Below are positions 7,384-13,905 of a stretch of DNA of 13,905 bases, one piece after another. The stretch spans positions 1-13,905 of the forward strand of contig CAMBZO010000023.1 in assembly GCA_945872195.1 (NCBI GenBank), given 5' to 3'. The first letter of the stretch is position 1, and each line of letters begins with the position of its first letter. The notes under the pieces were generated by a model that ran no database searches, was not told the origin of the DNA, and worked only from the letters and a program-made list of their open reading frames with translations. This DNA comes from Akkermansia muciniphila. GTDB taxonomy: Bacteria > Verrucomicrobiota > Verrucomicrobiia > Limisphaerales > SXTU01. The translations under genes and the position numbers were made by a program.

Positions 7384-8034
7384 ATGAAAACCAGCGTTCT
7401 CGCGGCTCGGTCCACTGTGTTCTTGTTCGCCCTTTGCACTGCGCTGGCCCTACCTGCGCTGGCGCAGAAGCAAAAGTCCACCGATCTCTCCGGTTTCCCG
7501 TTGCTGTGGTCGGCGAAAAAGACGCCGCTCACCGGACCGTTCATTCCTGGCCTGAACGCCGCTCTGCTTCTCAGCGACGAGCAGAAGGAGAAGCTCATCG
7601 CCGCGCGCGCAGAGACCTTGAGCAATGAGAAGCTTCAGAAACTCGGCGCCGGTGTGAAATTGAACCCCAACGCCTCCGACGCCGAGCGCGAGGCTGCACG
7701 CAAGGCCAACGAGGAGGCGCGCGACCAGTTCAAGACGCGGGTGGAAAACATCCTCACCGCCGAGCAGCGCAAGCTGGTCGAGCGCCTCAACACGGTCTTC
7801 GAAGAGTCGCTCACCGCTGCCCAGGAAGCGTATCGCGGGCAACTCGAGCAGGTGGTCAAGACTGACAAGGCCCGTGCGGAGGAGTTGCGGCAGGAGGTCC
7901 GCGAGAAGAGCCACAAAGACTTCAAAGCCCGCCTCGAAGGAATGCTTTCCAAGGAGCAATGGGCCGCGCTAGCCAAGGCCGCCGAGGCCGAGGAAGCCGC
8001 CGCGAAGAACTCGGTAAAAGTGAAGAAGCCTTGA
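7384..8034 (+). CDS. Exported helical protein of unknown function with LTxxQ-like motifs
   Basis: A 216-residue protein from the ATG at 7384. The signal peptide is clear (MKTSVLAARSTVFLFALCTALALPALAQ). The rest is highly charged and almost entirely helical, with likely coiled coil from about 60 to 205. Three spaced motifs, LLLSDEQKEKL, ILTAEQRKLVE and MLSKEQWAALA, resemble the LTxxQ motif of periplasmic Spy/CpxP-like chaperones and metal-resistance proteins. The protein is longer than those and I would not assign it to them. The tail is lysine-rich (KVKKP). It follows lpxA by 49 bases and precedes the haem protein gene on the same strand. A periplasmic chaperone-like or scaffolding role is inference only. 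An upstream in-frame start at 7306 would overlap lpxA and bury the signal peptide, so it is not used. Confidence 0.75.
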   Translation: MKTSVLAARSTVFLFALCTALALPALAQKQKSTDLSGFPLLWSAKKTPLTGPFIPGLNAALLLSDEQKEKLIAARAETLSNEKLQKLGAGVKLNPNASDAEREAARKANEEARDQFKTRVENILTAEQRKLVERLNTVFEESLTAAQEAYRGQLEQVVKTDKARAEELRQEVREKSHKDFKARLEGMLSKEQWAALAKAAEAEEAAAKNSVKVKKP

Positions 8035-8246
8035 CCCAGCGGTGGAGCACCGGCCGCAACGTGTCGCAGATTGTTTGACCCCGCTCGTGGACTGATAGAT
8101 GTCTGCCTGCGGAACGCGCGGAGTCAAAGCCGATCCTATTTCCATCCGTGTGTTCCGCGTTATCCGCGGGCACTCCGGCTCAGGTCGCCTCCGGTTTCAT
8201 TCCCCCCTCGCCAGCCCGCCGCGTTCATCGCATCGTCCGCCTTACC
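8035..8246. other. Intergenic region with degenerate tandem 9-base units
   Basis: This 212-base gap holds no convincing gene. At 8144-8170 three tandem 9-base units (ATCCGTGTG, TTCCGCGTT, ATCCGCGGG) share the core TCCGYG. They look like the remains of a short tandem or dispersed repeat. No intrinsic terminator is evident. A weak promoter-like pair, TTGACC and TAGATG (about 8077-8103), has a poor spacing of 15 bases and is not called. Confidence 0.4.
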
Positions 8247-9359
8247 ATGATGACACTTCGCATCACGTTTTGCCTGCTGGCGCTGGCCCTCGCTGCGGTC
8301 GCGCAGCCGATCGAGCCGGAAAAACTCAACACCCTGATCGAGGCGCTCACCCGCCTCGGGCCCGACGCGGTGAACGCCAACCCGCGCCTGAAAGATGCCC
8401 TCGTCAAAGTCCTCGTCGCTACGCGCGGCACGCCGCAGTTCGTCCAGCTTGTGCAGCAGTTCAAGGTCGCTGATCAAAACGCCAGCCTGATCGAAGTCGC
8501 CGCCAAGCATCCCACCGACGAAGCCGGAGTCACCGCACTCCGGCTCGTCCTCGCCAGCGGCGATACCGCCGCGCTCGCCGCCGCGCTCAAAGGAACGAAC
8601 GTTGCCGCTGCCACGAAGCTCGTCGAGGCGCTCGGCAACAGCGGCGCGAAGCAGCTCCCCGCGCTCCTGCTCCCACTCGTCACCGACACGCAGCGCGACG
8701 TGCCCCTGCGCAAGCAGGCCGTCCGCGCGCTGGCCCGCACGCAGGACGGCGCGGGCGGCCTCCTGAAACTCGCGCGCGCCGACAAGCTGCCAGCCGACCT
8801 GAAGTTCACCGCCTCCGCCGAGTTGAACGCCGTCCGCTGGCCGGAACTGAAAGCGGAAGCCGCGAAGCTGCTGCCGCTCCCGCCCGGCCAGGGCGACAAA
8901 GCCTTGCCACCCGTCGCCGAACTGCTCGCGATGAAAGGCGACGCGAAGCGCGGTGCCGAAGTTTTCTCCCGCGAGACGGTCGGCTGCGCGAAGTGCCATG
9001 TCGTGAACGGGCAGGGCGTGGATTTCGGCCCCGCGCTCTCGGAGATCGGCAGCAAGCTCGGCAAGGACGCGCTGCTCGAATCCATCCTCGACCCCAGCGC
9101 GGGCATCTCCTTCGGCTTCGAGGCGTGGACCATCGAGACCAAGTCCGGCGAGGAAATCTTCGGCCTGCTCGTGAGCGAGACGGGCGAGGAAGTCTCTGTG
9201 AAGACCGTCGGCGGCGCGGTGACGAAGCTGAAGAAGTCCGACGTGGCCAAGCGCCACCCGAGCAAACTTTCCTCCATGCCCGCCGGACTTCAGCAGGCCA
9301 TGACCGTCCAGGAAATTGCCGACCTGTTGGAATACCTCGCACTGTTGAAGAAGAAATAG
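8247..9359 (+). CDS. Exported monohaem c-type protein with helical-repeat domain (TIGR02603-like)
   Basis: A 370-residue protein starting at tandem ATG codons (8247 and 8250). The signal peptide is MMTLRITFCLLALALAAVAQ. Residues about 25-210 are alanine/leucine-rich helical pairs resembling HEAT repeats. The C-terminal domain (about 232-368) is a c-type haem domain: GAEVF, then CAKCH (247-251), then NGQGVDFGPALSEIGSKLG, with SSMPAGL (342-348) offering Met344 as likely sixth ligand. This fits the 'putative heme-binding domain' TIGR02603 of planctomycetes and verrucomicrobia. There it is usually the C-terminus of much larger membrane-bound dehydrogenase-like proteins; here it stands with only a short repeat domain. 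An electron-transfer role in the periplasm is likely; the partner is unknown. The tail is lysine-rich (LLKKK). An in-frame extension up to 8148 lacks signal-peptide sense. Confidence 0.85.
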   Translation: MMTLRITFCLLALALAAVAQPIEPEKLNTLIEALTRLGPDAVNANPRLKDALVKVLVATRGTPQFVQLVQQFKVADQNASLIEVAAKHPTDEAGVTALRLVLASGDTAALAAALKGTNVAAATKLVEALGNSGAKQLPALLLPLVTDTQRDVPLRKQAVRALARTQDGAGGLLKLARADKLPADLKFTASAELNAVRWPELKAEAAKLLPLPPGQGDKALPPVAELLAMKGDAKRGAEVFSRETVGCAKCHVVNGQGVDFGPALSEIGSKLGKDALLESILDPSAGISFGFEAWTIETKSGEEIFGLLVSETGEEVSVKTVGGAVTKLKKSDVAKRHPSKLSSMPAGLQQAMTVQEIADLLEYLALLKKK

Positions 9360-9521
9360 GCGTAGCGACTGAACCCAGCACCCCGGAGCTCACTGTCCGC
9401 GGCCAGAGCTGCGTGCGCAAAGCCACCGTGCAACTCGCCGCGCTCGGTTTGCTCAGTCCCGTGACTGGTCCGACGTGCGGGTCATCGGCAACGCGCTGCG
9501 GCTCCGCAGGGATGGCCCGAG

Positions 9522-11387
9522 CTACCTCCCCAACCAACCCGGCAGCCACGTCGTCAGCGGCGGGAAGTAGGTGATGAGCAGCACGCCGATGATGAGCACG
9601 CCCTGCATCGGCAGCACGGCGCGCGAGACTTCCATCACCGGCTTTTTGAAGCGGTAGGATGCGAGGAAGATGTTGATGCCCACGGTCGGCGCGAGCAGGC
9701 CCAGCTCCATGTTTGCGAGGAAGATGATGCCGAGGTGCAACGGGTCTATCCCATACGCCGAGCCGAGCGGCACCAGCAGCGGCACGACGACCACGATGGC
9801 GGAGAAGGTGTCCATGAAGCAGCCCACGAGCAGGAGCAGCACGTTCAGCACGAGGAGGAAAACCCACTTCGAGTGAATCGTGCCCGTGACCCAAGTGACG
9901 GCCTTGTCGGGGATTTGCGCGTCCACGAGGTAGTTCGTCAGCCCCAGCGCGACGCCGAGAATCATCAGCACGCCGCCGACGAGCAGGCCGCACTCGGTCA
10001 GCACGCGCGGGATGTCGGTGGTGAGCTTCAGGTCGCGGTGGATGAAGACGGTGGTAATGAAGACGTAGAGCGCCGTCACCGCCGCCGCTTCCACGGGCGT
10101 AGCAATACCGCCGAACAGCGCGCCCAGCGCGACGAACGGCACGGCGAGTTCCCACTTCGCTTCCCACATGGCGGCACGCGCCGTGGCACCGCAGAACTTG
10201 GGCCGGTCGCTGGCGTCCTTCGGCCCCCGGCTCACGCCCCACCACGCGGTCAACGCCACGAGCAGCAGACCGGGCAGCAGGCCGGCGAGGAACATTTTCT
10301 CGATGGTCACGCCCGCCGCCTGCGCCTTCGAACCGGCGATGATGGCGTAGAGAATGAGCGGCAGCGACGGCGGGAACAGCAGGCCCAGCGCGCCCGAGCC
10401 GGTGAGCAGGCCGAGGGCGTTGCGCTCCGAGTAGCGCGCCGCGAGCATCACCGGCATGAGCAGGCCGCCCATCGCGAGGATGGTCACGCCGCTCGCGCCA
10501 GTGAACGAAGTGAAGAACGTGCAGACCAGCGCGGTGACGATGGCTGGCCCGCCCCGGAAGCAGCCGAAGAGCGCTTGAAACACACCGACCAGCCGCTTCG
10601 ACGCGCCGCCTTCCGCGAGCAGATAACCGGCGAGGGTGAAGAGCGGAATCGTCGGCAGTGTGGCGTTGGTGACGAGCCGGTAGTGGTCGAGCGGGATGGA
10701 GGCGATGGGCAAGTCCTCGCCCCAGAAGAGAATCATCGCCGCGCCGCCGAGCGTGACGAAGATGGGTGAACCTAAAACGGTCGCCACCAGCAGCATGGCA
10801 ATCGCGGGCCAGACGAGCTTGGCCGGGTCGGTGGGCGGATGCGTGGCGAACCACACGAGCAGGCCGCTCGCGACGAAGACCACGGCGCGGCCCCACCACT
10901 TGGGCGACGCGTTCCACAGCAGCCGCCCGGTCACGAGCGCGAAGCCGATGGGCGTGACGGTTTGCACCCACCAGATGGGCATCGTGCCCACGAGGAAGTT
11001 ACCGCTCGCTCGCTCCGTCTTCACGAACTCGATGCCCGCGACGGTGAGGAAGAGTGTGATGGTCGTGGCCGCCGTGCCGCTGAAGAGCGCGGCGAAGACC
11101 TTCCACTTGGGCGGCAGAATCGTCGGCAGCGCGGACATGGCGAGCAGCCGGCTGTCGCGGGCCGCGAGTGCGCCGCCGAGCATTCCAATGAGCAGCGTGC
11201 AGTGCTGGACCAAAGTCGTCGCACCGGGGATGCCGGAGGCGAAGGCCTTGCGGAGGAACGCCTCCAGCAGCGGCAGCACCATCAGGGCGACGAGGATGGA
11301 ACAGAGCAGGAGGTTCTCGCCCTGGCGCAGCCACAGGCGGAGGCCGGTGGTCGGGGCGGCTTCTGTGGTCGTGGGGAGTGAGTTCAT
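9522..11387 (-). CDS. TRAP transporter permease, small (DctQ-like) and large (DctM-like) subunits fused
   Basis: A 621-residue membrane protein. Residues about 20-180 match a DctQ-type small subunit: four hydrophobic helices, with MLGGALAARDSRLLAM (69-84) in the position where small subunits carry their conserved G-A-x-x-A-x-R pattern. Residues about 190-615 are a DctM-type large subunit with LPTIPLFTLAGYLLAEGG (244-261), FFTSFTGASGVTILAMGGLL (291-310), SGALGLLFPPSLPLILYA (331-348), GGIATPVEAAAV and a terminal block of hydrophobic helices including ANMELGLLAPTVGINIF. It should form the sodium-driven channel that accepts substrate from the periplasmic binding protein. It is the last gene of the operon, separated from the binding-protein gene by a gap filled by a palindromic repeat. 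Unlike the other envelope proteins here it lacks a lysine tail (ends GWLGR). Confidence 0.93.
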   Translation of the reverse strand: MNSLPTTTEAAPTTGLRLWLRQGENLLLCSILVALMVLPLLEAFLRKAFASGIPGATTLVQHCTLLIGMLGGALAARDSRLLAMSALPTILPPKWKVFAALFSGTAATTITLFLTVAGIEFVKTERASGNFLVGTMPIWWVQTVTPIGFALVTGRLLWNASPKWWGRAVVFVASGLLVWFATHPPTDPAKLVWPAIAMLLVATVLGSPIFVTLGGAAMILFWGEDLPIASIPLDHYRLVTNATLPTIPLFTLAGYLLAEGGASKRLVGVFQALFGCFRGGPAIVTALVCTFFTSFTGASGVTILAMGGLLMPVMLAARYSERNALGLLTGSGALGLLFPPSLPLILYAIIAGSKAQAAGVTIEKMFLAGLLPGLLLVALTAWWGVSRGPKDASDRPKFCGATARAAMWEAKWELAVPFVALGALFGGIATPVEAAAVTALYVFITTVFIHRDLKLTTDIPRVLTECGLLVGGVLMILGVALGLTNYLVDAQIPDKAVTWVTGTIHSKWVFLLVLNVLLLLVGCFMDTFSAIVVVVPLLVPLGSAYGIDPLHLGIIFLANMELGLLAPTVGINIFLASYRFKKPVMEVSRAVLPMQGVLIIGVLLITYFPPLTTWLPGWLGR

Positions 11388-11396
11388 GCGATGTCG

Positions 11397-11483
11397 GGAG
11401 CGCGGACGCCTACGTCCGCAGCAGTTTTCATCTCGCAGACTCCGAGTTAACGCACCGGGTGCGGACGTGGGCGTCCGCGCTCC
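11397..11483. repeat. Palindromic element, family 2, between TRAP binding-protein and permease genes
   Basis: The 24-base left arm (11397-11420) and right arm (11460-11483) are inverted copies with one mismatch. Arm motifs are GGAGCGCGGACGCC and GGCGTCCGCGCTCC, flanking a 39-base loop. The element takes up most of the 117-base gap between the binding-protein stop and the permease start. It differs in sequence from the family 1 palindromes. In the transcript it would form a very stable hairpin without a T-tract, so it is more likely an RNA-stabilising or attenuating REP-type repeat than a full terminator. I recall similar sequences recurring in verrucomicrobial genomes, but cannot confirm that here. 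Confidence 0.8.
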
Positions 11484-11504
11484 ATTCGCGTTCGCGAGCG
11501 CCGC

Positions 11505-12596
11505 TCATTTCCCCGCCTTCGCCCGATACTCTTTCACGAGCTTCGACACCTCGTCGAACATCTCGGCGGGGATGAGTTTGCCACGGATTTTTGGGTAAGC
11601 CTCGTCGGTGAAGCGCACCCAGTCGGCGAGGTCGTCGGGCGTGGGTTGGGTGACTTTCAGGCCGCGCTTCACCATCGCGGCGGTGGCTTCATCGCTCTCG
11701 GCCCGGCCACGGTTGCGGATTTGTTTGCCCGCCTCGGCGGCGGCTTGCGTGAGGGCGGCACGCTTGTCAGCGGGCGTGGCGTCCCAGCTCTTCTTCGACA
11801 CGATGGTCGCGCCGACGAGCGGCACCCAGTTGATTTCGAGCATGTGCGAGGCGGGGCCGAAGAACTGTCCGGCCAGCGCGTAGATGGGCACGCTGGGCAC
11901 CATGTCGAAGAGGCCGGTCTGGAGGCCGGGCAGCACGTCGGTCTGCTCGGCGGGCACGGGGTTGACGCGCAGGGCGCGCATCACGTCGGCGGAGCGGGAA
12001 TCGCCGGACCAGACGAAGACCTTCATCTTGCGGTAGTCGTCAATGCGGTGGGCCGGCTGCTTCGAGAAGAGGCGCACCCAGCCGAGGTCGCCCCAGCAGA
12101 GGATTTCAAAACCCTTGTCGCGAAACTTCTTTTCCAGCCCGGGCCGGAGCTTCTCGAAGACGTAGTCAAACTCGTCGAGCGAGCGGAACATCATCGGCAG
12201 GAGTTGCAGCCCACCGACGGAGTCCTCGATTTGCGAGAGGCCGGGGGCGGTGAGCATCGCAGCCTGAATCTGGCCGATGCGCATGCGGCGAACCATGTCG
12301 GCCTCGCCGCCCATCGTGCCGTCGGTGAAGAGGGTGAGCTGGACCTGGTCGCCGGTGGATTTCTTCCACGCCTCGCCCATCTGCTGGAGGCTCTTGTGGG
12401 GCGAGGAGTCTTTGGGCGCGAGGGTGGCGAGGCGGATTTTGACGGGAGCGGCAGCGGGGGCGGCAAGCAGGCTGCCCAGCAGCACGAGCGCGGTCCCGAC
12501 GGCGAAGCTCCTGCTCGTAATCCTGATCCCGGCACCGGAAGGAGCAGGATTAGGATCAGGATTACGAGCGGGAGGAATGGCGGCGTCGGACTTCAT
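11505..12596 (-). CDS. TRAP transporter substrate-binding protein (DctP/TatP-like) with a repeat-encoded N-terminal extension
   Basis: A 363-residue protein. The mature DctP-type domain begins near residue 52 (VKIRLATLAPKDSSPHKSL) and runs to the end. Family landmarks are DGTMGGEADMVRRMRIGQI (92-110), GWVRLFSKQPAHRIDDYRKM (172-191) and NPVPAEQTDVLPGLQTGLFD (212-231). The usual K-[IV]-R motif, whose arginine holds a substrate carboxylate, reads KVFVW (192-196), so the substrate may not be a simple carboxylate. The hydrophobic signal core is residues 31-50. Before it lie about 22 residues (8-30) encoded entirely by the palindromic repeat at 12508-12574. The ATG at 12596 overlaps the stop of the TatT gene (ATGA), which supports this start. 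Its job is to capture substrate in the periplasm and deliver it to the fused permease. Confidence 0.9.
   Translation of the reverse strand: MKSDAAIPPARNPDPNPAPSGAGIRITSRSFAVGTALVLLGSLLAAPAAAPVKIRLATLAPKDSSPHKSLQQMGEAWKKSTGDQVQLTLFTDGTMGGEADMVRRMRIGQIQAAMLTAPGLSQIEDSVGGLQLLPMMFRSLDEFDYVFEKLRPGLEKKFRDKGFEILCWGDLGWVRLFSKQPAHRIDDYRKMKVFVWSGDSRSADVMRALRVNPVPAEQTDVLPGLQTGLFDMVPSVPIYALAGQFFGPASHMLEINWVPLVGATIVSKKSWDATPADKRAALTQAAAEAGKQIRNRGRAESDEATAAMVKRGLKVTQPTPDDLADWVRFTDEAYPKIRGKLIPAEMFDEVSKLVKEYRAKAGK
12508..12574. repeat. REP-like palindromic element, family 1, copy B, inside the TRAP binding-protein gene
   Basis: The left arm at 12508-12529 pairs with 12553-12574 over 22 bases with one G-T wobble position. 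The loop (12530-12552) holds CCGG-type inner pairs and the block GGAGCAGGATTAGGAT, which is shared with copy A at 4386-4401. The arms match copy A except for small differences, including a six-base indel. The whole element lies in the 5' part of the binding-protein reading frame and keeps it open, encoding about residues 8-30. Confidence 0.88.
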
Positions 12597-13582
12597 TTTG
12601 GTTTCGGGGTTTCCGGCGGCAAGGCCGGCAATATCAAATCGTCAATCCGTCCCAGCAGCCACGCGGCGCGGCGCTGCATGAGGGTGTTCACTAGCCGCCA
12701 TTCGGGCCGGGCGTCCACTTTGACGGCCAATGCCTGGTCGAGCAACGCTTTGAACTCGACGGCGTTCTGCTGCTGGAGCGCGACGCTCTCGGCCAGTGAC
12801 ACATACGGCCCGGCTTGGTTCCCGCCGCTCAACTCCACTGCACGCGCGAAGTGTTGTCGGGCCTTCGCCACCGCGTCCGGTCCCGCACCGGGCCGCGCCA
12901 GCTCAAACGTGATGAGGAAGGAGTGAATCGCGCCGTGGTCGAACCCCGAATCCAGCGCCAGCGCGCGGTCCATCAGCGCCGCCGCCAGCGGTAGGTCGGC
13001 GATGGCGTCGGGGTTGTCCTTTGAGAGCGAGATGCCGGCGGCCCACGACACGGCGGTCCAGTAGAGCAGATGCACGTCGGCCTTCGTCGTGACGCGCACG
13101 GCGGCGGCGGGGCTGGCGCGCAGGAGCTTCTCAAAGTCGGGATGCTTCACCGCCAGCCCGCGCAAGCCGTAGTTGCGCGCGCGGAGATAGAGCCGCTTGG
13201 CGCGCGCGTGCCCGGCGTTGGCAGCGGCGAGGTCCTTCTCCTCCAACTCGTCGGCGGGCAGGGCGGCGAAGGCGTAGGCGTATTGCGTGAAGCCGCTGGC
13301 AAGGGCCTGGAGCAGTTCGCGGTGCTGCGGCGACTCGACGAGCAGCGACTCCATGAGCTTGAGGCTGAACGGCGCGGCGGCGCGGATGAGGTCGGGGTCA
13401 TCATCCGTGGCGAAGCTGCCGCCGCCGTTGGAGAGCGCGTCGCCGAGCTGGTTGATGGCGAAGCGTTTGATGGAGCAGCCGGTGTTGCCAGCGACGAGGC
13501 CAAGCAGGAGCGCCAACACAACGCCGCGAAGGAAGCGTTGCGCCAAGCGCGGGAGTGGCCAGTGACAAGGAAGGCGTTTCAT
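12593..13582 (-). CDS. TRAP-associated TatT family lipoprotein
   Basis: A 329-residue protein with a basic N-terminus, a hydrophobic segment (20-31) and a lipobox-like end (GNTGCS, Cys36). It is probably a lipoprotein, although the -3 residue is atypical. After the cysteine comes the TatT-family pattern: SIKRFAINQLGDALSNGGG (37-55), then DDDPDLIRAAAPFSLKLMES (60-79), then an all-helical, TPR-like region (about 165-290, including ALMDRALALDSGFDHGA and FARAVELSGG). TatT is the extracytoplasmic tetratricopeptide partner of a TRAP subclass described in Treponema pallidum (Tp0956 with Tp0957). It forms a complex with the binding protein and may help deliver hydrophobic ligands. It is the first gene of the operon. 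Its stop overlaps the binding-protein start (ATGA). The tail ends PETPKPK. Confidence 0.88.
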   Translation of the reverse strand: MKRLPCHWPLPRLAQRFLRGVVLALLLGLVAGNTGCSIKRFAINQLGDALSNGGGSFATDDDPDLIRAAAPFSLKLMESLLVESPQHRELLQALASGFTQYAYAFAALPADELEEKDLAAANAGHARAKRLYLRARNYGLRGLAVKHPDFEKLLRASPAAAVRVTTKADVHLLYWTAVSWAAGISLSKDNPDAIADLPLAAALMDRALALDSGFDHGAIHSFLITFELARPGAGPDAVAKARQHFARAVELSGGNQAGPYVSLAESVALQQQNAVEFKALLDQALAVKVDARPEWRLVNTLMQRRAAWLLGRIDDLILPALPPETPKPK

Positions 13583-13722
13583 TCGCAGGCTGCTAAGAGA
13601 GCGCGTTTCTACACACGCACTGGAAGTGAGGCAAAGGAATTTCAGTTACGATTAGGCCCGGACGCCAAAGTTGAAATGGGTTGAACAGGCCACAGGTCTG
13701 CTCACGAAGCCGACGCCGCAGC

Positions 13723-13751
13723 TTGTGCCAGCGCTGCTGATGTCACATACT
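13723..13751 (+). promoter_or_regulatory. Candidate promoter giving a leaderless transcript for the enolase-superfamily gene
   Basis: TTGTGC (13723-13728) and CATACT (13746-13751) are 17 bases apart, and the ATG follows at 13758. A start site about seven bases after the -10 box would coincide with the ATG, so the mRNA would be leaderless. No Shine-Dalgarno sequence is seen. This is a pattern match only, in the 175-base divergent gap with the TRAP operon. Confidence 0.3.
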
Positions 13752-13757
13752 CCGCCC

Positions 13758-13905
13758 ATGAAAATCAAACGCATCTTCGCCCATCGCGTCGAGCTGCCGC
13801 TTCACGAAGGCACCTACAAATGGTCCGGCGGCAAGTCCGTCTCCGTCTTCGACACCACCATCGTCGGCGTCGAGACGGACACCGGCCTCATCGGCTACGG
13901 CGAGG
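13758..13905 (+). CDS. Enolase-superfamily (mandelate racemase/muconate lactonising type) enzyme, N-terminal fragment
   Basis: Forty-nine codons are visible before the right edge: the capping-domain start of an enolase-superfamily enzyme. The stretch LPLHEGTYKWSGGKSVSVFD (13-32) followed by TIVGVETDTGLIGYGE (34-49) closely recalls cis-3-hydroxy-L-proline dehydratase and 4-hydroxyproline betaine 2-epimerase. In those proteins the N-terminal loop of the capping domain contributes to substrate choice. The catalytic lysines and metal ligands lie beyond the window, so the reaction cannot be assigned. The gene is divergent from the TRAP operon, which raises but does not prove the idea that the transporter supplies its substrate. 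Confidence 0.85.
   Translation, partial: MKIKRIFAHRVELPLHEGTYKWSGGKSVSVFDTTIVGVETDTGLIGYGE

Noticed and set aside
8077..8103. Promoter-like pair TTGACC and TAGATG upstream of the haem protein gene
   Set aside because: The spacing is only 15 bases and the -10 box is weak, with no further support.
9496..9509. Hairpin CTGCGG-CT-CCGCAG as terminator between the haem protein and TRAP permease genes
   Set aside because: The loop is too small and no T-tract follows on either strand. It is probably a chance palindrome in GC-rich DNA.
9360..9521. Possible small gene in the convergent gap of 162 bases
   Set aside because: Open frames here have no start context or recognisable sequence, and those reaching further run antisense into the permease C-terminus.
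11646..12926. Long open frame (426 codons) on the plus strand across the TRAP binding-protein and TatT genes
   Set aside because: It is antisense to two genes with clear family motifs and an ATGA junction. It has His/Gly/Glu-rich shadow composition and no start context.

Overview
This GC-rich window looks like a chromosomal segment of a Gram-negative heterotroph of the Planctomycetes-Verrucomicrobia group, most likely Verrucomicrobiota. That is an inference from the gene families present: a DUF6807 ('PmoA family') protein, a secreted ThuA-like protein, a TIGR02603-type haem-binding protein, a TRAP transporter with a TatT lipoprotein, and LpxA, which implies lipid A. There are no rRNA or tRNA genes, CRISPR arrays, phage genes or complete insertion sequences that I can see.

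Left region (1-4274). A minus-strand pair overlaps by ATGA: a large membrane protein (PqqD-like domain, a degenerate M50 peptidase-like membrane core, two cyclic-nucleotide-binding domains) and the start of an unrecognised protein running off the left edge. A plus-strand DUF6807 protein then converges on a minus-strand ThuA-like protein. Both carry signal peptides.

Middle region (4275-9359), all plus strand. hflX and radC overlap by ATGA. lpxA follows after 74 bases. Next come two exported proteins: a helical protein of unknown function with LTxxQ-like motifs, and a monohaem c-type protein with a helical repeat domain.

Right region (9522-13582), minus strand. This is a complete TRAP-type uptake operon read in the order TatT lipoprotein, substrate-binding protein, fused small plus large permease. 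The first two genes overlap by ATGA. Divergent from it, at the right edge, starts an enolase-superfamily gene resembling cis-3-hydroxy-L-proline dehydratase or 4-hydroxyproline betaine epimerase.

The most interesting structure is not in the gene list. Two copies of one palindromic element of about 68 bases lie at 4345-4413 and 12508-12574. The second sits inside the coding region of the TRAP binding protein, in frame, and encodes the part just before its signal-peptide core. A different 87-base palindrome (11397-11483) fills the gap between the binding-protein and permease genes. Nearly every exported or envelope protein here also ends in a short lysine-rich tail, while the three cytosolic proteins do not.
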